A program made the position numbers and the translations under genes. A model generated the notes under the pieces. That model was not told the origin of the DNA. It ran no database searches and saw only the letters and a program-made list of their open reading frames with translations. Source: Streptomyces sp. NRRL WC-3605 (GTDB lineage Bacteria; Actinomycetota; Actinomycetes; Streptomycetales; Streptomycetaceae). Taken from it: DNA of 64,000 nt. Below, in pieces: positions 50,501 through 58,568 of the stretch. The stretch spans positions 400,671 through 464,670 of the forward strand of contig NZ_LLZN01000002.1 of the NCBI RefSeq assembly GCF_001509795.1, given 5' to 3'. The stretch's first letter is position 1. Every line of letters begins with the position of its first letter.

Positions 50501-51028
50501 GGGCGCGAATGCGCCGGGCCCCTTGTCGATGCGGGCGCGCAGGTCGTCCACGTCGACGCCGGCGCGGCCCAGCACCTCCACAGCGCGGGCCCGCGGGTCC
50601 CGTACGAGCGCCCCGAGCAGGTCGACGCCCCGGGCCAGCGGATCACCGCGGCGGGCGGCCCGCAGACAGCAGTCGCGCATCGCGTCCGCGGCCAGCGGGG
50701 AGAGACCATCGCCGTCCGGCACGACGGGCACGGCACCCGAGTCCTCCACACCGCCCTGCCAGCGCAGGCCGTAGCCGATGCTCCGCTGGACGAGGTAGCC
50801 GAGCAGCCGGGCGACCTGCGGTCCACCGCCGAGGACGGTGTGGACGTCCGGGTCGTGTTCGAGCAGCGAGTGCAGCAGATGGGCCGTGTCGGCGTGCCGG
50901 TCCCGGTCCCGGACCGCCCGGCGGCGCGCACCGGAGACCACCGCGGCCAGCTCGTCGCTAAGTTGGGCGATGTCCGGGCGCCGGGAGTCCTGTTCCGGGG
51001 CGGACTGCCGGGGGATACGGGGGTACAC
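50480..51028 (-). CDS. Clp N-terminal domain protein
   Basis: This 182-residue protein has two copies of the Clp amino-terminal helix repeat: HADTAHLLHSLLEHDPDVHTVLGG, and SPLAADAMRDCCLRAARRGDPLARGVDLLGALVRD followed by LGRAGVDVDDL. It has no AAA module, so it may be an adaptor or a regulator. The GTG at 51028 is the only start before an in-frame stop upstream. Its C-terminal codons form one arm of the terminator hairpin. Confidence 0.8.
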   Translation of the reverse strand: MYPRIPRQSAPEQDSRRPDIAQLSDELAAVVSGARRRAVRDRDRHADTAHLLHSLLEHDPDVHTVLGGGPQVARLLGYLVQRSIGYGLRWQGGVEDSGAVPVVPDGDGLSPLAADAMRDCCLRAARRGDPLARGVDLLGALVRDPRARAVEVLGRAGVDVDDLRARIDKGPGAFAPDTEGAY

Positions 51029-51296
51029 CTGTTCACCCCATCAACTATTTCGCGGCCGGTCATCCACGAGGGGAACCATGTCGGCGTCCCACGCGAAGTG
51101 GACTCAGGGGATGGAAATCTCCTCCTTGCGGAGGAGATCAGACGGAACACGGCACTGCGGCGCGCGCCGCCTTGCCGAACGGCTCCATGCCACCCCATGC
51201 CCGGCCCCGCAGATCTGACGATTCATCACTATTGAATGTTGCGGGCCTCGCGGCTACGTTCCGCGACACCCGAGCCCGACACGAAGAGGTGGTCGC
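51029..51296. promoter_or_regulatory. divergent intergenic region with a 9 bp perfect hairpin
   Basis: These 268 bases separate Clp-N from the SRPBCC gene. A perfect hairpin ATCTCCTCC-TTGC-GGAGGAGAT lies at 51117-51138. A promoter for the SRPBCC gene is suggested by TTGAAT (51233-51238) and TACGTT (51255-51260), 16 bases apart. No small gene is convincing. Confidence 0.5.
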
Positions 51297-51731
51297 ATGG
51301 CCGAAGTCAGCGCGGAGGCACGCATCGAGGCCCCCGCCGAGAAGGTCTGGGCGCGGCTGACGGACTGGTCGTCGTACGGCGAGTGGAACGCGACCCACAC
51401 GGACTTCCCGGCCGGCGGCCCCTCGGCCCTCGAGGTCGGCGGGACCTTCCAGGAGAACATGAGGCTGATGGGCTTCCCCGCGGAGGTCGAGTGGACCATC
51501 GAGGAACTGGAGCCGGCCCGGACACTCGCCATCCGCGGCAAGGGCCCGATGGCGGTCACGGTGACCACCCGGTACACGCTGACCCCCGAAGCGGGCGGGG
51601 CGGCCACGACGCTGCGGATCGACGGGGAGTTCACGGGCGCGGCGGTGTCCCTGATGGCCGGCAAGCTCAGGGACTCGGCGACGGCGGCCCTGAACGAGTC
51701 ACTGCGCAAGCTGGCGGGGCTGGTGACCTGA
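51297..51731 (+). CDS. SRPBCC family protein
   Basis: This 144-residue START/SRPBCC fold protein starts VSAEARIEAPAEKVWARLTDWSSYGEWNATH and carries EVEWTIEELEPARTLAIRG, with a long C-terminal helix (GKLRDSATAALNESLRKLAGL). The fold binds hydrophobic ligands, and relatives include polyketide cyclases and CoxG-type proteins. ATG at 51297 follows AAGAGGTGG. There is no polyketide cluster near, so its role is open. Confidence 0.86.
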   Translation: MAEVSAEARIEAPAEKVWARLTDWSSYGEWNATHTDFPAGGPSALEVGGTFQENMRLMGFPAEVEWTIEELEPARTLAIRGKGPMAVTVTTRYTLTPEAGGAATTLRIDGEFTGAAVSLMAGKLRDSATAALNESLRKLAGLVT

Positions 51732-51751
51732 ACCTGAACCTCGCCGGACAC

Positions 51752-51791
51752 CGCCGAGCGCCCCGCGGATCACTCCCCGGGGCGCTCGGCG
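51752..51791. terminator. bidirectional terminator
   Basis: A perfect 14 bp stem, CGCCGAGCGCCCCG (51752-51765) with its complement (51778-51791), 12-base loop, between the convergent SRPBCC and PadR genes. Confidence 0.8.
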
Positions 51792-51800
51792 CGGTCGGTC

Positions 51801-52415
51801 TCAGTCCTCGTCGGCGAGGATCAGGTACAGCTTCTTGCGGGCCTCGCCGATGACGGCGAGCGCCTTCTCGCGCTGCTCCTTGGTGCCCGTCTTCCAGACC
51901 TGGCCGAAGGCCTCCATCAGACCGAAGCCCGCCTGCCGGATCTCGCCCAGCGCCTCCCAGTCGACCCCTCGGGAAGCCTCTTCCCAGGGGGCGTCCGGGC
52001 CCGCGTCGGCCGCCTCGCGGCCCGGCTCGGTCAGGGAGAACAGCTTCTTGCCGCCCTCGCTCTCGCTGACGATCAGACCCTCGTCCTCCAGCAGCTGGAG
52101 GGTCGGGTACACCGAGCCGGGGCTGGGCTTCCACGCCCCGCCGCTGCGCTCGGCGATCTCCTGGATCATCTCGTAGCCGTGCATCGGGCGGTCCGTCAGC
52201 AGGGCGAGGATCGACGCCCGTACGTCACCGCGCCGCGCCCTCCCCCGAGGCCCACCGCGACCCCTGGGCCCCCACGGGCCGGGTCCGAATCCGGGTCCGC
52301 CGAAGCCCTGGCCGCCCGGCCCGAACGGCCCGAAGGCGCCACGGCGCCCCTCGGAACCACCTCGGCCGCGGCCTCCGTGACCACCGTGTCCACGCTCGAA
52401 TCCATGGGAACGCAT
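51801..52415 (-). CDS. PadR-family regulator
   Basis: This 204-residue regulator has a disordered Gly/Arg/His-rich N-terminus (about 60 residues, GHGGHGGRGRGG onward), then a PadR winged helix: RASILALLTDRPMHGYEMIQEIAERSGGAWKPSPGSVYPTLQLLEDEGLI. The C-terminal Vir_act_alpha_C helices follow. ATG at 52415 follows GGAGTGACAGCG. An ATG six codons upstream is possible. The CGATATATCG palindrome at 52458 is probably its own operator. Targets may include the nearby PhzF gene. Confidence 0.9.
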   Translation of the reverse strand: MRSHGFERGHGGHGGRGRGGSEGRRGAFGPFGPGGQGFGGPGFGPGPWGPRGRGGPRGRARRGDVRASILALLTDRPMHGYEMIQEIAERSGGAWKPSPGSVYPTLQLLEDEGLIVSESEGGKKLFSLTEPGREAADAGPDAPWEEASRGVDWEALGEIRQAGFGLMEAFGQVWKTGTKEQREKALAVIGEARKKLYLILADED

Positions 52416-52457
52416 CGCTGTCACTCCATCCATCGTTGATCAGTCGCGATGCTTCAA

Positions 52458-52467
52458 CGATATATCG
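52458..52467. promoter_or_regulatory. candidate PadR operator
   Basis: CGATATATCG is a perfect palindrome 43 bases upstream of the PadR ATG, with GCTTC and GAAACAAGC flanks that add partial symmetry. PadR regulators typically bind AT-rich dyads before their own gene. Confidence 0.5.
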
Positions 52468-52574
52468 GAAACAAGCGAACGACAAGCCCTTCCGAACTGC
52501 CTGACCGGAGCCCTTGCGAGGAGGCGCTGCGCGTCCCTCTGGGCGGACACCGGTCCAGCACCCTCCGATTGGCC

Positions 52575-52605
52575 TTGGCCGCCCGCTCCCGGCACCCCCT
52601 ACCGT
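52575..52605 (+). promoter_or_regulatory. probable leaderless PhzF promoter
   Basis: TTGGCC (52575-52580) and TACCGT (52600-52605) are 19 bases apart. The ATG at 52613 lies 7 bases past the -10 and no ribosome site is seen. Confidence 0.45.
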
Positions 52606-52612
52606 CGGCGGC

Positions 52613-53422
52613 ATGCGGATTCGAATCGTCGACGCCTTCACCGACCACCCCTTCTCCGGCAACCCGGCGGGGGTCCTCCTCCTCGACGCCTTCCCGGCGG
52701 ACGCCTGGCTCCAGGACGTGGCCAGGGAGGTCAACCATCCAGAGACGGCGTTCGCACACCGGCTGCCCGAGGGCGGGGAGGCCGACTGGGCGCTGCGCTG
52801 GTTCACGCCCGCCGCGGAGGTGGCCATGTGCGGCCACGCCACCCTCGCCACGGCCCACGTCCTGCACAGCACCCGCGCCCACGAGGGGCCGGTGCGGTTC
52901 GCCACCCGCAGTGGCGTCCTCGTCGCCACGCCCCGCGCGGACGGTTCGATCACGCTCGACTTCCCGACCGCCCCGCTGACCCCCGTGCCGGTGCCCGACG
53001 GGCTCGCCGAGGTCCTCGGCGCCGAGCCGCTGAGCGCCTTCGACACCGGCCCGTACGTCGGCGACCTGCTCGTCGAACTCGCCGACGAGAAGACGGTCCG
53101 CGCCCTGACCCCCGACTTCCGGGCGCTCGGCACGCACTCCGAGCGCGGCGTCATCGCCACAGCCCGAGCCGAGGACCCCGCCCGGGGCCACGACTTCGTC
53201 AGCCGCGGGTTCTTCCCGAACGTCGGCGTCGACGAGGACGCCGTCACGGGCAGCGCCCACACCGCCCTCGCGCCCTTCTGGTCCGAGCGCCTCGGCAGCA
53301 CCGAGCTCACCGGCCTGCAGGCGTCCCACCGCCCCGGGCACGTCCGTGTCGAACTGCGCGGCGGCCGCACCCTGCTGAGCGGCCGCGCGGTCACGGTCAT
53401 CGAGGGCGAGCTGAACGCCTAA
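52613..53422 (+). CDS. PhzF family isomerase-like protein
   Basis: This 269-residue protein has the PhzF twin hotdog-like/diaminopimelate epimerase-like fold: IVDAFTDHPFSGNPAGVLLL, VNHPETAFAH with the catalytic-type E44, AAEVAMCGHATLATAHVL, and GVDEDAVTGSAHTALAPFW. PhzF enzymes isomerise, but many family members have unknown substrates. No phenazine genes are present. ATG at 52613 fits the leaderless promoter spacing. Confidence 0.92.
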   Translation: MRIRIVDAFTDHPFSGNPAGVLLLDAFPADAWLQDVAREVNHPETAFAHRLPEGGEADWALRWFTPAAEVAMCGHATLATAHVLHSTRAHEGPVRFATRSGVLVATPRADGSITLDFPTAPLTPVPVPDGLAEVLGAEPLSAFDTGPYVGDLLVELADEKTVRALTPDFRALGTHSERGVIATARAEDPARGHDFVSRGFFPNVGVDEDAVTGSAHTALAPFWSERLGSTELTGLQASHRPGHVRVELRGGRTLLSGRAVTVIEGELNA

Positions 53423-53443
53423 GCCGGTTCGCTGGGGGCACGG

Positions 53444-53480
53444 CGAAGGGGGCGTACGAGCCGTTCGTACGCCCCCTTCG
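53444..53480. terminator. strong bidirectional terminator
   Basis: A perfect 16 bp stem, CGAAGGGGGCGTACGA (53444-53459) and its complement (53465-53480), with a 5-base loop, between the convergent PhzF and CPBP genes. Confidence 0.88.
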
Positions 53481-53495
53481 TCAGGCCCCGGACCT

Positions 53496-53540
53496 CATGC
53501 TCCCGGGTGTCACACCCTCGGGTGTCATGCCCCCGGGTCA
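53496..53540. repeat. three 15 bp tandem units including the CPBP stop codon
   Basis: Units CATGCTCCCGGGTGT (53496-53510), CACACCCTCGGGTGT (53511-53525) and CATGCCCCCGGGTCA (53526-53540). The third ends with the complement of the CPBP TGA (53538-53540). Read on the minus strand, the units stay in the CPBP frame past the stop. Confidence 0.82.
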
Positions 53541-54338
53541 GGCCGTCGGCAGCCAGTCCACGCGGCCCGCCAGCAGCGCGTATCCGACGAACGCCCCGAT
53601 GTCGAGCAGGGTGTGGGCGACGACCAGCGGGCCCACGCGCCCCCAGCGTCGGTAGAGGAGGACGAAGACGACGCCCATCACCATGTTGCCGAGGAAGCCG
53701 CCGATGCCCTGGTACAGGTGGTACGAGCCGCGCAGGACGGAGCTGGCCACCAGCGCGGCACCGGGCGTCCAGCCCAGCTGCCCGAGCCGCCGCAGCAGAT
53801 ACCCGACGACGATGACCTCTTCGAGGACGGCGTTCTGCAGGGCCGACAGGATCAGTACCGGGTACTTCCACCACACGTCCGGCAGCGCCTCGGGCACCAC
53901 GGTGAGGTTGAAGCCGAGTTCGCGGACGGCGAGGTAGAACGCGATCCCGGTGCTGCCGATCACCGCCGCGATCCCCGCGCCCCGGCCCAGGTCGAACCAG
54001 GGGCGCCCGCGGTCGAAGCCGATCGTCCGCATGCTCCGCCCCTCGCGCATGAGGAGGTGCGCGACCAGCGCGACGGGCACCAGGGCGCTGGCGATCCCGA
54101 ACAGCTGCCAGGCCAGGTCCAGCCACGGACGCCCCGGCGCGGCCGAGGCGTTGAGCGTGGCCGCCTGGTCCTTGAGACCGCCCGGCTTGGTCACGGACCC
54201 GACGAAACTGATCAAGGCGGACACACCGCTCGCGCCGAGCGAGAGCGCGAGGACGAGCAGTGTCTCGTCACGGAGGATCCGCCGTGCGGGCCGCTCGCGC
54301 GGAAAGGAATCGGCCAGGGGATCTGCCTCGCCCTGCAC
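53538..54338 (-). CDS. CPBP-family intramembrane metalloprotease
   Basis: This 266-residue membrane protein has about six to eight helices and the CPBP (Abi) motifs: EEVIVVGYLLRRLGQLG (Glu pair and Arg), SVLRGSYHLYQGIGGFLGNMVMG (His), and VVAHTLLDIGAFVGYALL. Relatives process prenylated proteins or act in self-immunity. GTG at 54338 follows GGAGG. Its stop is inside a tandem repeat array and a strong terminator follows. Confidence 0.9.
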   Translation of the reverse strand: MQGEADPLADSFPRERPARRILRDETLLVLALSLGASGVSALISFVGSVTKPGGLKDQAATLNASAAPGRPWLDLAWQLFGIASALVPVALVAHLLMREGRSMRTIGFDRGRPWFDLGRGAGIAAVIGSTGIAFYLAVRELGFNLTVVPEALPDVWWKYPVLILSALQNAVLEEVIVVGYLLRRLGQLGWTPGAALVASSVLRGSYHLYQGIGGFLGNMVMGVVFVLLYRRWGRVGPLVVAHTLLDIGAFVGYALLAGRVDWLPTA

Positions 54339-54539
54339 ACCTGCCTCCAGTTGGCTAATCGCGTCTCATCCTGATCGCCGCCCGGCTAGGGTCTCGAAAA
54401 AAGTCACGAGGACCGTGCGGGGCCGCCGTCGGAGGACGGGGTTCCGTACGGGGCGCACCGCCCGCACCGCCCCTCCGCCCGCCCCACGGCGGAGTGCGGC
54501 GCGGGACCGGGCGGGGCGACAGGGAGGGGCACCACCGTC

Positions 54540-56312
54540 ATGGGACGTCACAGCTTGCCCGATCAGTATGGAGCGGGCAGCGGCGACCCCCGTCGGCGCG
54601 CCTTCCGGCGCAGGCTGGCCCTGGTGACGGCCGTGGCGCTGACGGTGGCCGGCGGTACGGCCGCCGCGGTCGGGGAGGGCCTGCTCTCCTTCGGCACGTC
54701 GTGCCAGGACGACGCGGTGCGGCTGAGGCTGGTGGCCTCCCCCGAGGTGGCGCCCGCGCTGGAGACGGCCGCCGAGCGGGCCCGCCGGGCCGGTCTCACC
54801 TCGGACGGGCGGTGCGTGGCCGTGACGGTGACCGCGCGGGAGCCGAACCAGGTCGCCGCCGCGCTGACGGCGGACGAGGACCCCCGCGCCGAGGTGTGGG
54901 TGCCGGACTCGCAGGCGTGGGTGCAGCGGCTCACGGCGAACGGCGGCACGGCCGAGGTCTCCACGATCGGCCACGTCGCCGCCTCGCCGGTCGGGGTCGC
55001 GATGGCCCCGGCCGCCGCGAGGTCGCTGGGGTGGCCGGACCGGACGTACACCTGGACGGAGCTGGCCGCGGCCACCCTCGGCGGCGGTCCCGTGCGGCTC
55101 GGCGCGGCCGATCCGGCGCGCAGCGCGGCCGGGTTGCTCGCGCTGACCCGGGTGAGCGCCGCCGCGGGGGCCGCTCGGGGCGGGGACACCCGCGCGGCGG
55201 GCCTCATGAAGGCGCTGTCGGAGCGGGTCACCGACGGTGACGGGCAGGTCCTGGAGACCCTGCCGCGCGACACCTCGGACACCGAGTCGGCCAACCCCCG
55301 GCGCAATCAGGCAGTGATCCTCAGCGAACAGGCCGCCTTCCGCTACAACACGGCGACCGAGGACGCTCGTGACCTGGACTTCTTCTACCCGAAGGACGGT
55401 GCGCCTCAGCTGGACTACCCGTATGCGCTGCTCGATCAGACCGGGCTGACGACCGACGAGAGCCGTGCGGCGATCCGGTTCATGAGCTACCTGGACGACC
55501 CGGAGCAGCAGCGCCTGCTGGAGCGCCACGGCTTCCGCACGTCCGACGAGAAGGTGCCCGACGGCCTCGTCGCGCGGGCCGGGGGCAGCCCTTCGCAGCC
55601 GTACGGGGCGCCCGTGGACCGGCCGGCCACGGCGGTCGCGCTGCAGGAGACGCTGGGCGTCTGGGAGATCACCGTGCGCAGCGCGCGGATCACGATGGTC
55701 GTGGACGCCTCCGCGTCCATGGAGGAGCGGGTGCCGGGGACCGAGCGGTCCCGTATGGATGTCACCAAGGCGTCGCTGCGGCGCGCGCTGGACACCTTCA
55801 CGGCCGACGACGAGATCGGCCTGTGGGACTTCTCCACCGCGCTGGACGGCGCCAAGGACTACCGCGTGCGCGTACCGGCCGGGCGCCTCGGGGACAGCGA
55901 GGGCGATGTCACCCAGCGGGACCGGCTGGAGGCGGCGTTCGGCAGGCTGAAGCCGGTGCCGGACGGCGCGACGGGCCTGTACGACACGACGCTCGCCGCG
56001 TACCGGGCGGCGGCCTCCTCGTACGCGAAGGGCCGGTTCAACGCCGTGGTCGTCCTCACGGACGGTGTCAACGAGGACCCGGGCAGCGTCTCGCGGGCCG
56101 GCCTCCTCTCCCGGCTCGAGGAGCTGGCCGATCCCAAGCGCCCGCTCCCGCTCATCATGATCGCGGTGGGCCCGGACGCCGACCGCGAGGAGGCAGACCG
56201 GATCGCGAAGGCCACCGGGGGGTCGGGACACGAGGTGACGGACCCGGCCCAGATGGAGACGGCGATCCTCAAGGCGATCGTGAAGGCGGCGTCCCCGGAC
56301 CGCCGAAGCTGA
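54540..56312 (+). CDS. extracytoplasmic solute-binding / VWA-domain protein
   Basis: This 590-residue protein has a signal-anchor helix (RRRLALVTAVALTVAGGTAAAVG), a periplasmic-binding-type domain (LRLVASPEVAPALETAAERAR, EVWVPDSQAWVQRL and onward to about residue 370), then a von Willebrand A domain with the MIDAS motif DASAS near 388 (TMVVDASASMEE) and FNAVVVLTDGVNEDPGS. Similar proteins occur in streptomycetes and are of unknown function. They may bind a ligand outside the cell and a partner through the VWA face. The final codons (PDRRS) begin the tandem repeat array at 56295. Confidence 0.88.
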   Translation: MGRHSLPDQYGAGSGDPRRRAFRRRLALVTAVALTVAGGTAAAVGEGLLSFGTSCQDDAVRLRLVASPEVAPALETAAERARRAGLTSDGRCVAVTVTAREPNQVAAALTADEDPRAEVWVPDSQAWVQRLTANGGTAEVSTIGHVAASPVGVAMAPAAARSLGWPDRTYTWTELAAATLGGGPVRLGAADPARSAAGLLALTRVSAAAGAARGGDTRAAGLMKALSERVTDGDGQVLETLPRDTSDTESANPRRNQAVILSEQAAFRYNTATEDARDLDFFYPKDGAPQLDYPYALLDQTGLTTDESRAAIRFMSYLDDPEQQRLLERHGFRTSDEKVPDGLVARAGGSPSQPYGAPVDRPATAVALQETLGVWEITVRSARITMVVDASASMEERVPGTERSRMDVTKASLRRALDTFTADDEIGLWDFSTALDGAKDYRVRVPAGRLGDSEGDVTQRDRLEAAFGRLKPVPDGATGLYDTTLAAYRAAASSYAKGRFNAVVVLTDGVNEDPGSVSRAGLLSRLEELADPKRPLPLIMIAVGPDADREEADRIAKATGGSGHEVTDPAQMETAILKAIVKAASPDRRS

Positions 56313-56461
56313 CAACCGAACCCGCGGGTCTCACGGCCGGACCTGCCGGGCTCACGACCGGACCGCCGAAGCCGACGACCGGACCCGCAGGACTCACGAC
56401 CGGACCGACAGAGCCGACGGCCGAACCCGCAGGACCACCACCGGACCGGCGGAGCTGACGG
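56295..56461. repeat. eight 20-21 bp tandem units spanning the stop codon
   Basis: Units start at 56295, 56316, 56337, 56358, 56379, 56400, 56421 and 56441. All are CCGGACC- or CCGAACC-like. Unit 1 holds the last codons of the VWA gene (PDRRS) and its TGA. In unit 4 the same place reads CGA instead. Beyond the stop, units 2-7 stay in the same frame and would encode heptads of the form PDxxxSR. The frame shifts by one base at unit 7/8. Confidence 0.9.
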
Positions 56462-56494
56462 CGGTCGCCCGCGCGCCGCCCCGCCGGACGGTCC

Positions 56495-58012
56495 TCATCC
56501 CGCCGGCACCGGCTCCGGCAGGCCCACCGGCCAGGTGTGCACGGGCTCGCCGAGGTGCATGAGTTCCCGGTAGCGCCGGGTGGTCGCGGCCAGCGCGGCG
56601 TCCCGGCCCAGGCCGGCCTCCAGCGCCCGGTGGAAGGTGGCCGCCTGCCAGGACGCGCCGTTGGCACGCCTGCGGCAGCGCTCCTCGATGACGCCCAGGT
56701 AGAAGTCGCGGTCGGCCGGTTCGACCCCCCACGCGTCCAGCCCCGACGCGGCCAGCGGCAGCAGTTCGTCGCGGACGAGGCTGACGGCGTCGACCTCGGC
56801 CATGGCGCCGTGCCGCCCGCGGCGAGGCCAGCGCAGCCGGGCGTCGATGCCGTCCTTGCACGCGGCGTCGAAGTTGGCGGCCGCCACTTCGAAGGGCATC
56901 CGGGTCCAGACGGGCCGTGTCTCCTCCGCGAGGGCGCGGACCACGCCGTAGTAGAAGGCCGCGTTGGCGATGACGTCCGTGACGGTGGGCCCGGCGGGCA
57001 GGACGCGGTTCTCCACGCGCAGGTGCGGTACGCCGTCGGCGATGTCGTAGACGGGCCGGTTCCAGCGGTAGACGGTGCCGTTGTGCAGGACGAGCTCGGA
57101 GAGGGTGGGGGTGCCGCCCGCGTCCAGGACCTCCAGCGGGTTCTCGTCGTCGCAGATCGGCAGCAGGGCGGGGAAGTAGCGCAGGTTCTCCTCGAAGAGG
57201 TCGTACGCCGAGGTGATCCAGCGCTCGCCGAACCAGGTGCGCGGCCGCACGCCCTGCGCCTGGAGCTCGGGCGGTCGGGTGTCGGTGGACTGCTGGAACA
57301 GGGGCGGGCGGGACTCGCGCCACAGCTCGCGTCCGAACAGGAACGGCGAGTTGGCGCCGACTGCGATCTGCGCGGCGGCGACCGCCTGGGCGGCGTTCCA
57401 CACGTCGGCGAAGCGGCCCGGGGTGACCTGCAGGTGCAGTTGCACGGAGGTGCAGGCCGCTTCGGGGGCGATGGACTTCGAGGTGCACGTCAGGCGTTCC
57501 ACGCCATCGATGTCGAGCGTGAAGTCCTCACCGCGGGCGGCCACGATCTGCTCGTTGAGGAGGGCGTAGCGGTCCACCTCGGAGAGGTTCGAGGAGACCA
57601 GGTCGTCGCGGTCGAGGGTCGGCAGAATACCGATCATCACGATTCCCGCGTCGACCTCTCCCGCTTTACGGTCGGCATATGCCAATGACGTACGGAGTTC
57701 CTCGCCGAGCTGGTCGAAAACACGCCCCTCCAGCCGGTGCGGGGCTATGTTGACCTCCAGATTGAACATCGCGAGTTCCGTCTGGAAGTCCCGGCTGGCG
57801 ATGCGCTCCAGGACCTGTCCGTTCAACATTTTCGGCATACCGTCGGCACCGGCGAGATTCAACTCGATCTCCAGCCCCAGCAGATTCCGGGGACGGTCGA
57901 ACCGCCTCTCCTCCAGCAGCCGCTCCAGCCCCGTCAGACACTGCCGCAGCTTGTCCCGGTAGTGCTGACGATCGGACAGGTCGAACCGACCTGCCACGAC
58001 CTTCTCCCCCAT
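56495..58012 (-). CDS. glutamate-cysteine ligase (GCS2) family protein
   Basis: This 505-residue protein has the carboxylate-amine ligase fold of the GCS2 type: NLLGLEIELNLAGADGMPKMLNG, FQTELAMFNLEVNIAPHRL, CTSVQLHLQVTPGRFADVWN, and RVENRVLPAGPTVTDVIANAAFY. The catalytic Glu residues of the GCS2 family (E in LEIELN, LEVN) are present. Streptomycetes make mycothiol and ergothioneine rather than glutathione, so this may serve an ergothioneine-like or other gamma-glutamyl pathway. Partner egt genes are not near. The ATG at 58012 fits the family length. Confidence 0.86.
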   Translation of the reverse strand: MGEKVVAGRFDLSDRQHYRDKLRQCLTGLERLLEERRFDRPRNLLGLEIELNLAGADGMPKMLNGQVLERIASRDFQTELAMFNLEVNIAPHRLEGRVFDQLGEELRTSLAYADRKAGEVDAGIVMIGILPTLDRDDLVSSNLSEVDRYALLNEQIVAARGEDFTLDIDGVERLTCTSKSIAPEAACTSVQLHLQVTPGRFADVWNAAQAVAAAQIAVGANSPFLFGRELWRESRPPLFQQSTDTRPPELQAQGVRPRTWFGERWITSAYDLFEENLRYFPALLPICDDENPLEVLDAGGTPTLSELVLHNGTVYRWNRPVYDIADGVPHLRVENRVLPAGPTVTDVIANAAFYYGVVRALAEETRPVWTRMPFEVAAANFDAACKDGIDARLRWPRRGRHGAMAEVDAVSLVRDELLPLAASGLDAWGVEPADRDFYLGVIEERCRRRANGASWQAATFHRALEAGLGRDAALAATTRRYRELMHLGEPVHTWPVGLPEPVPAG

Positions 58013-58568
58013 CGATGTCCTCCTCGGATGGGCGGGCCGACGATCGGCCGCCGGTCTCGCGGGTCAGGTGGGATGATGCCCAGCCGAGGCGATCGATAAC
58101 GTCCCGGCCCGGCGTGTGGCCCGCTACTCTGTTCCGATGTGACCGGTGGCACATTCACCGGGCAAGCGGCACAGCGCAGTTTCCGCGGGTTCACGAACTC
58201 GTGAAAAACGCCGACGACAATTGGCCGACCGCGCCCCGGACGTTTTTCGAGGTCATCACCACACCTCCGGCCGGCAATGGGGATTTTCTCCCGCATATCG
58301 CCGACCGAATGCACCCTTGCCGTGTACACCAGGATCGGCTAGGTGAAACATCATCCGAACAGTCGTCGTATAAACTGCGCAATCAGGCAGAGGGTCGGCA
58401 CCCGCGGTCCCCGTACCTGTCGTCCAGGTGACGTACGGCAGGCCCGACATCCCCCGCGCTTCAGGGCCCCGGCTCCCCGGCACCTCTGACCTCCCCCCGA
58501 GCAGACAGCGCTGTCCGCCCTGCCCCGCCCTCGCGCCATCGTGCCTGTCGAATGAGAGGCGTCCCACC
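58013..58568. other. 556 bp intergenic region, lower G+C
   Basis: No convincing gene is present. The stretch 58200-58390 is noticeably richer in A and T than its surroundings. A perfect dyad TTCACGA-AC-TCGTGAA lies at 58190-58205. TATAAA near 58369 could be a -10 element. The region must hold the GCS2-type gene promoter (left) and the promoter of the 58569 gene (right). Confidence 0.5.

Noticed and set aside
58015..58431. A 138-codon plus-strand frame in the lower G+C gap
   Set aside because: Codon usage lacks third-position G/C bias and no ribosome site or domain is seen.
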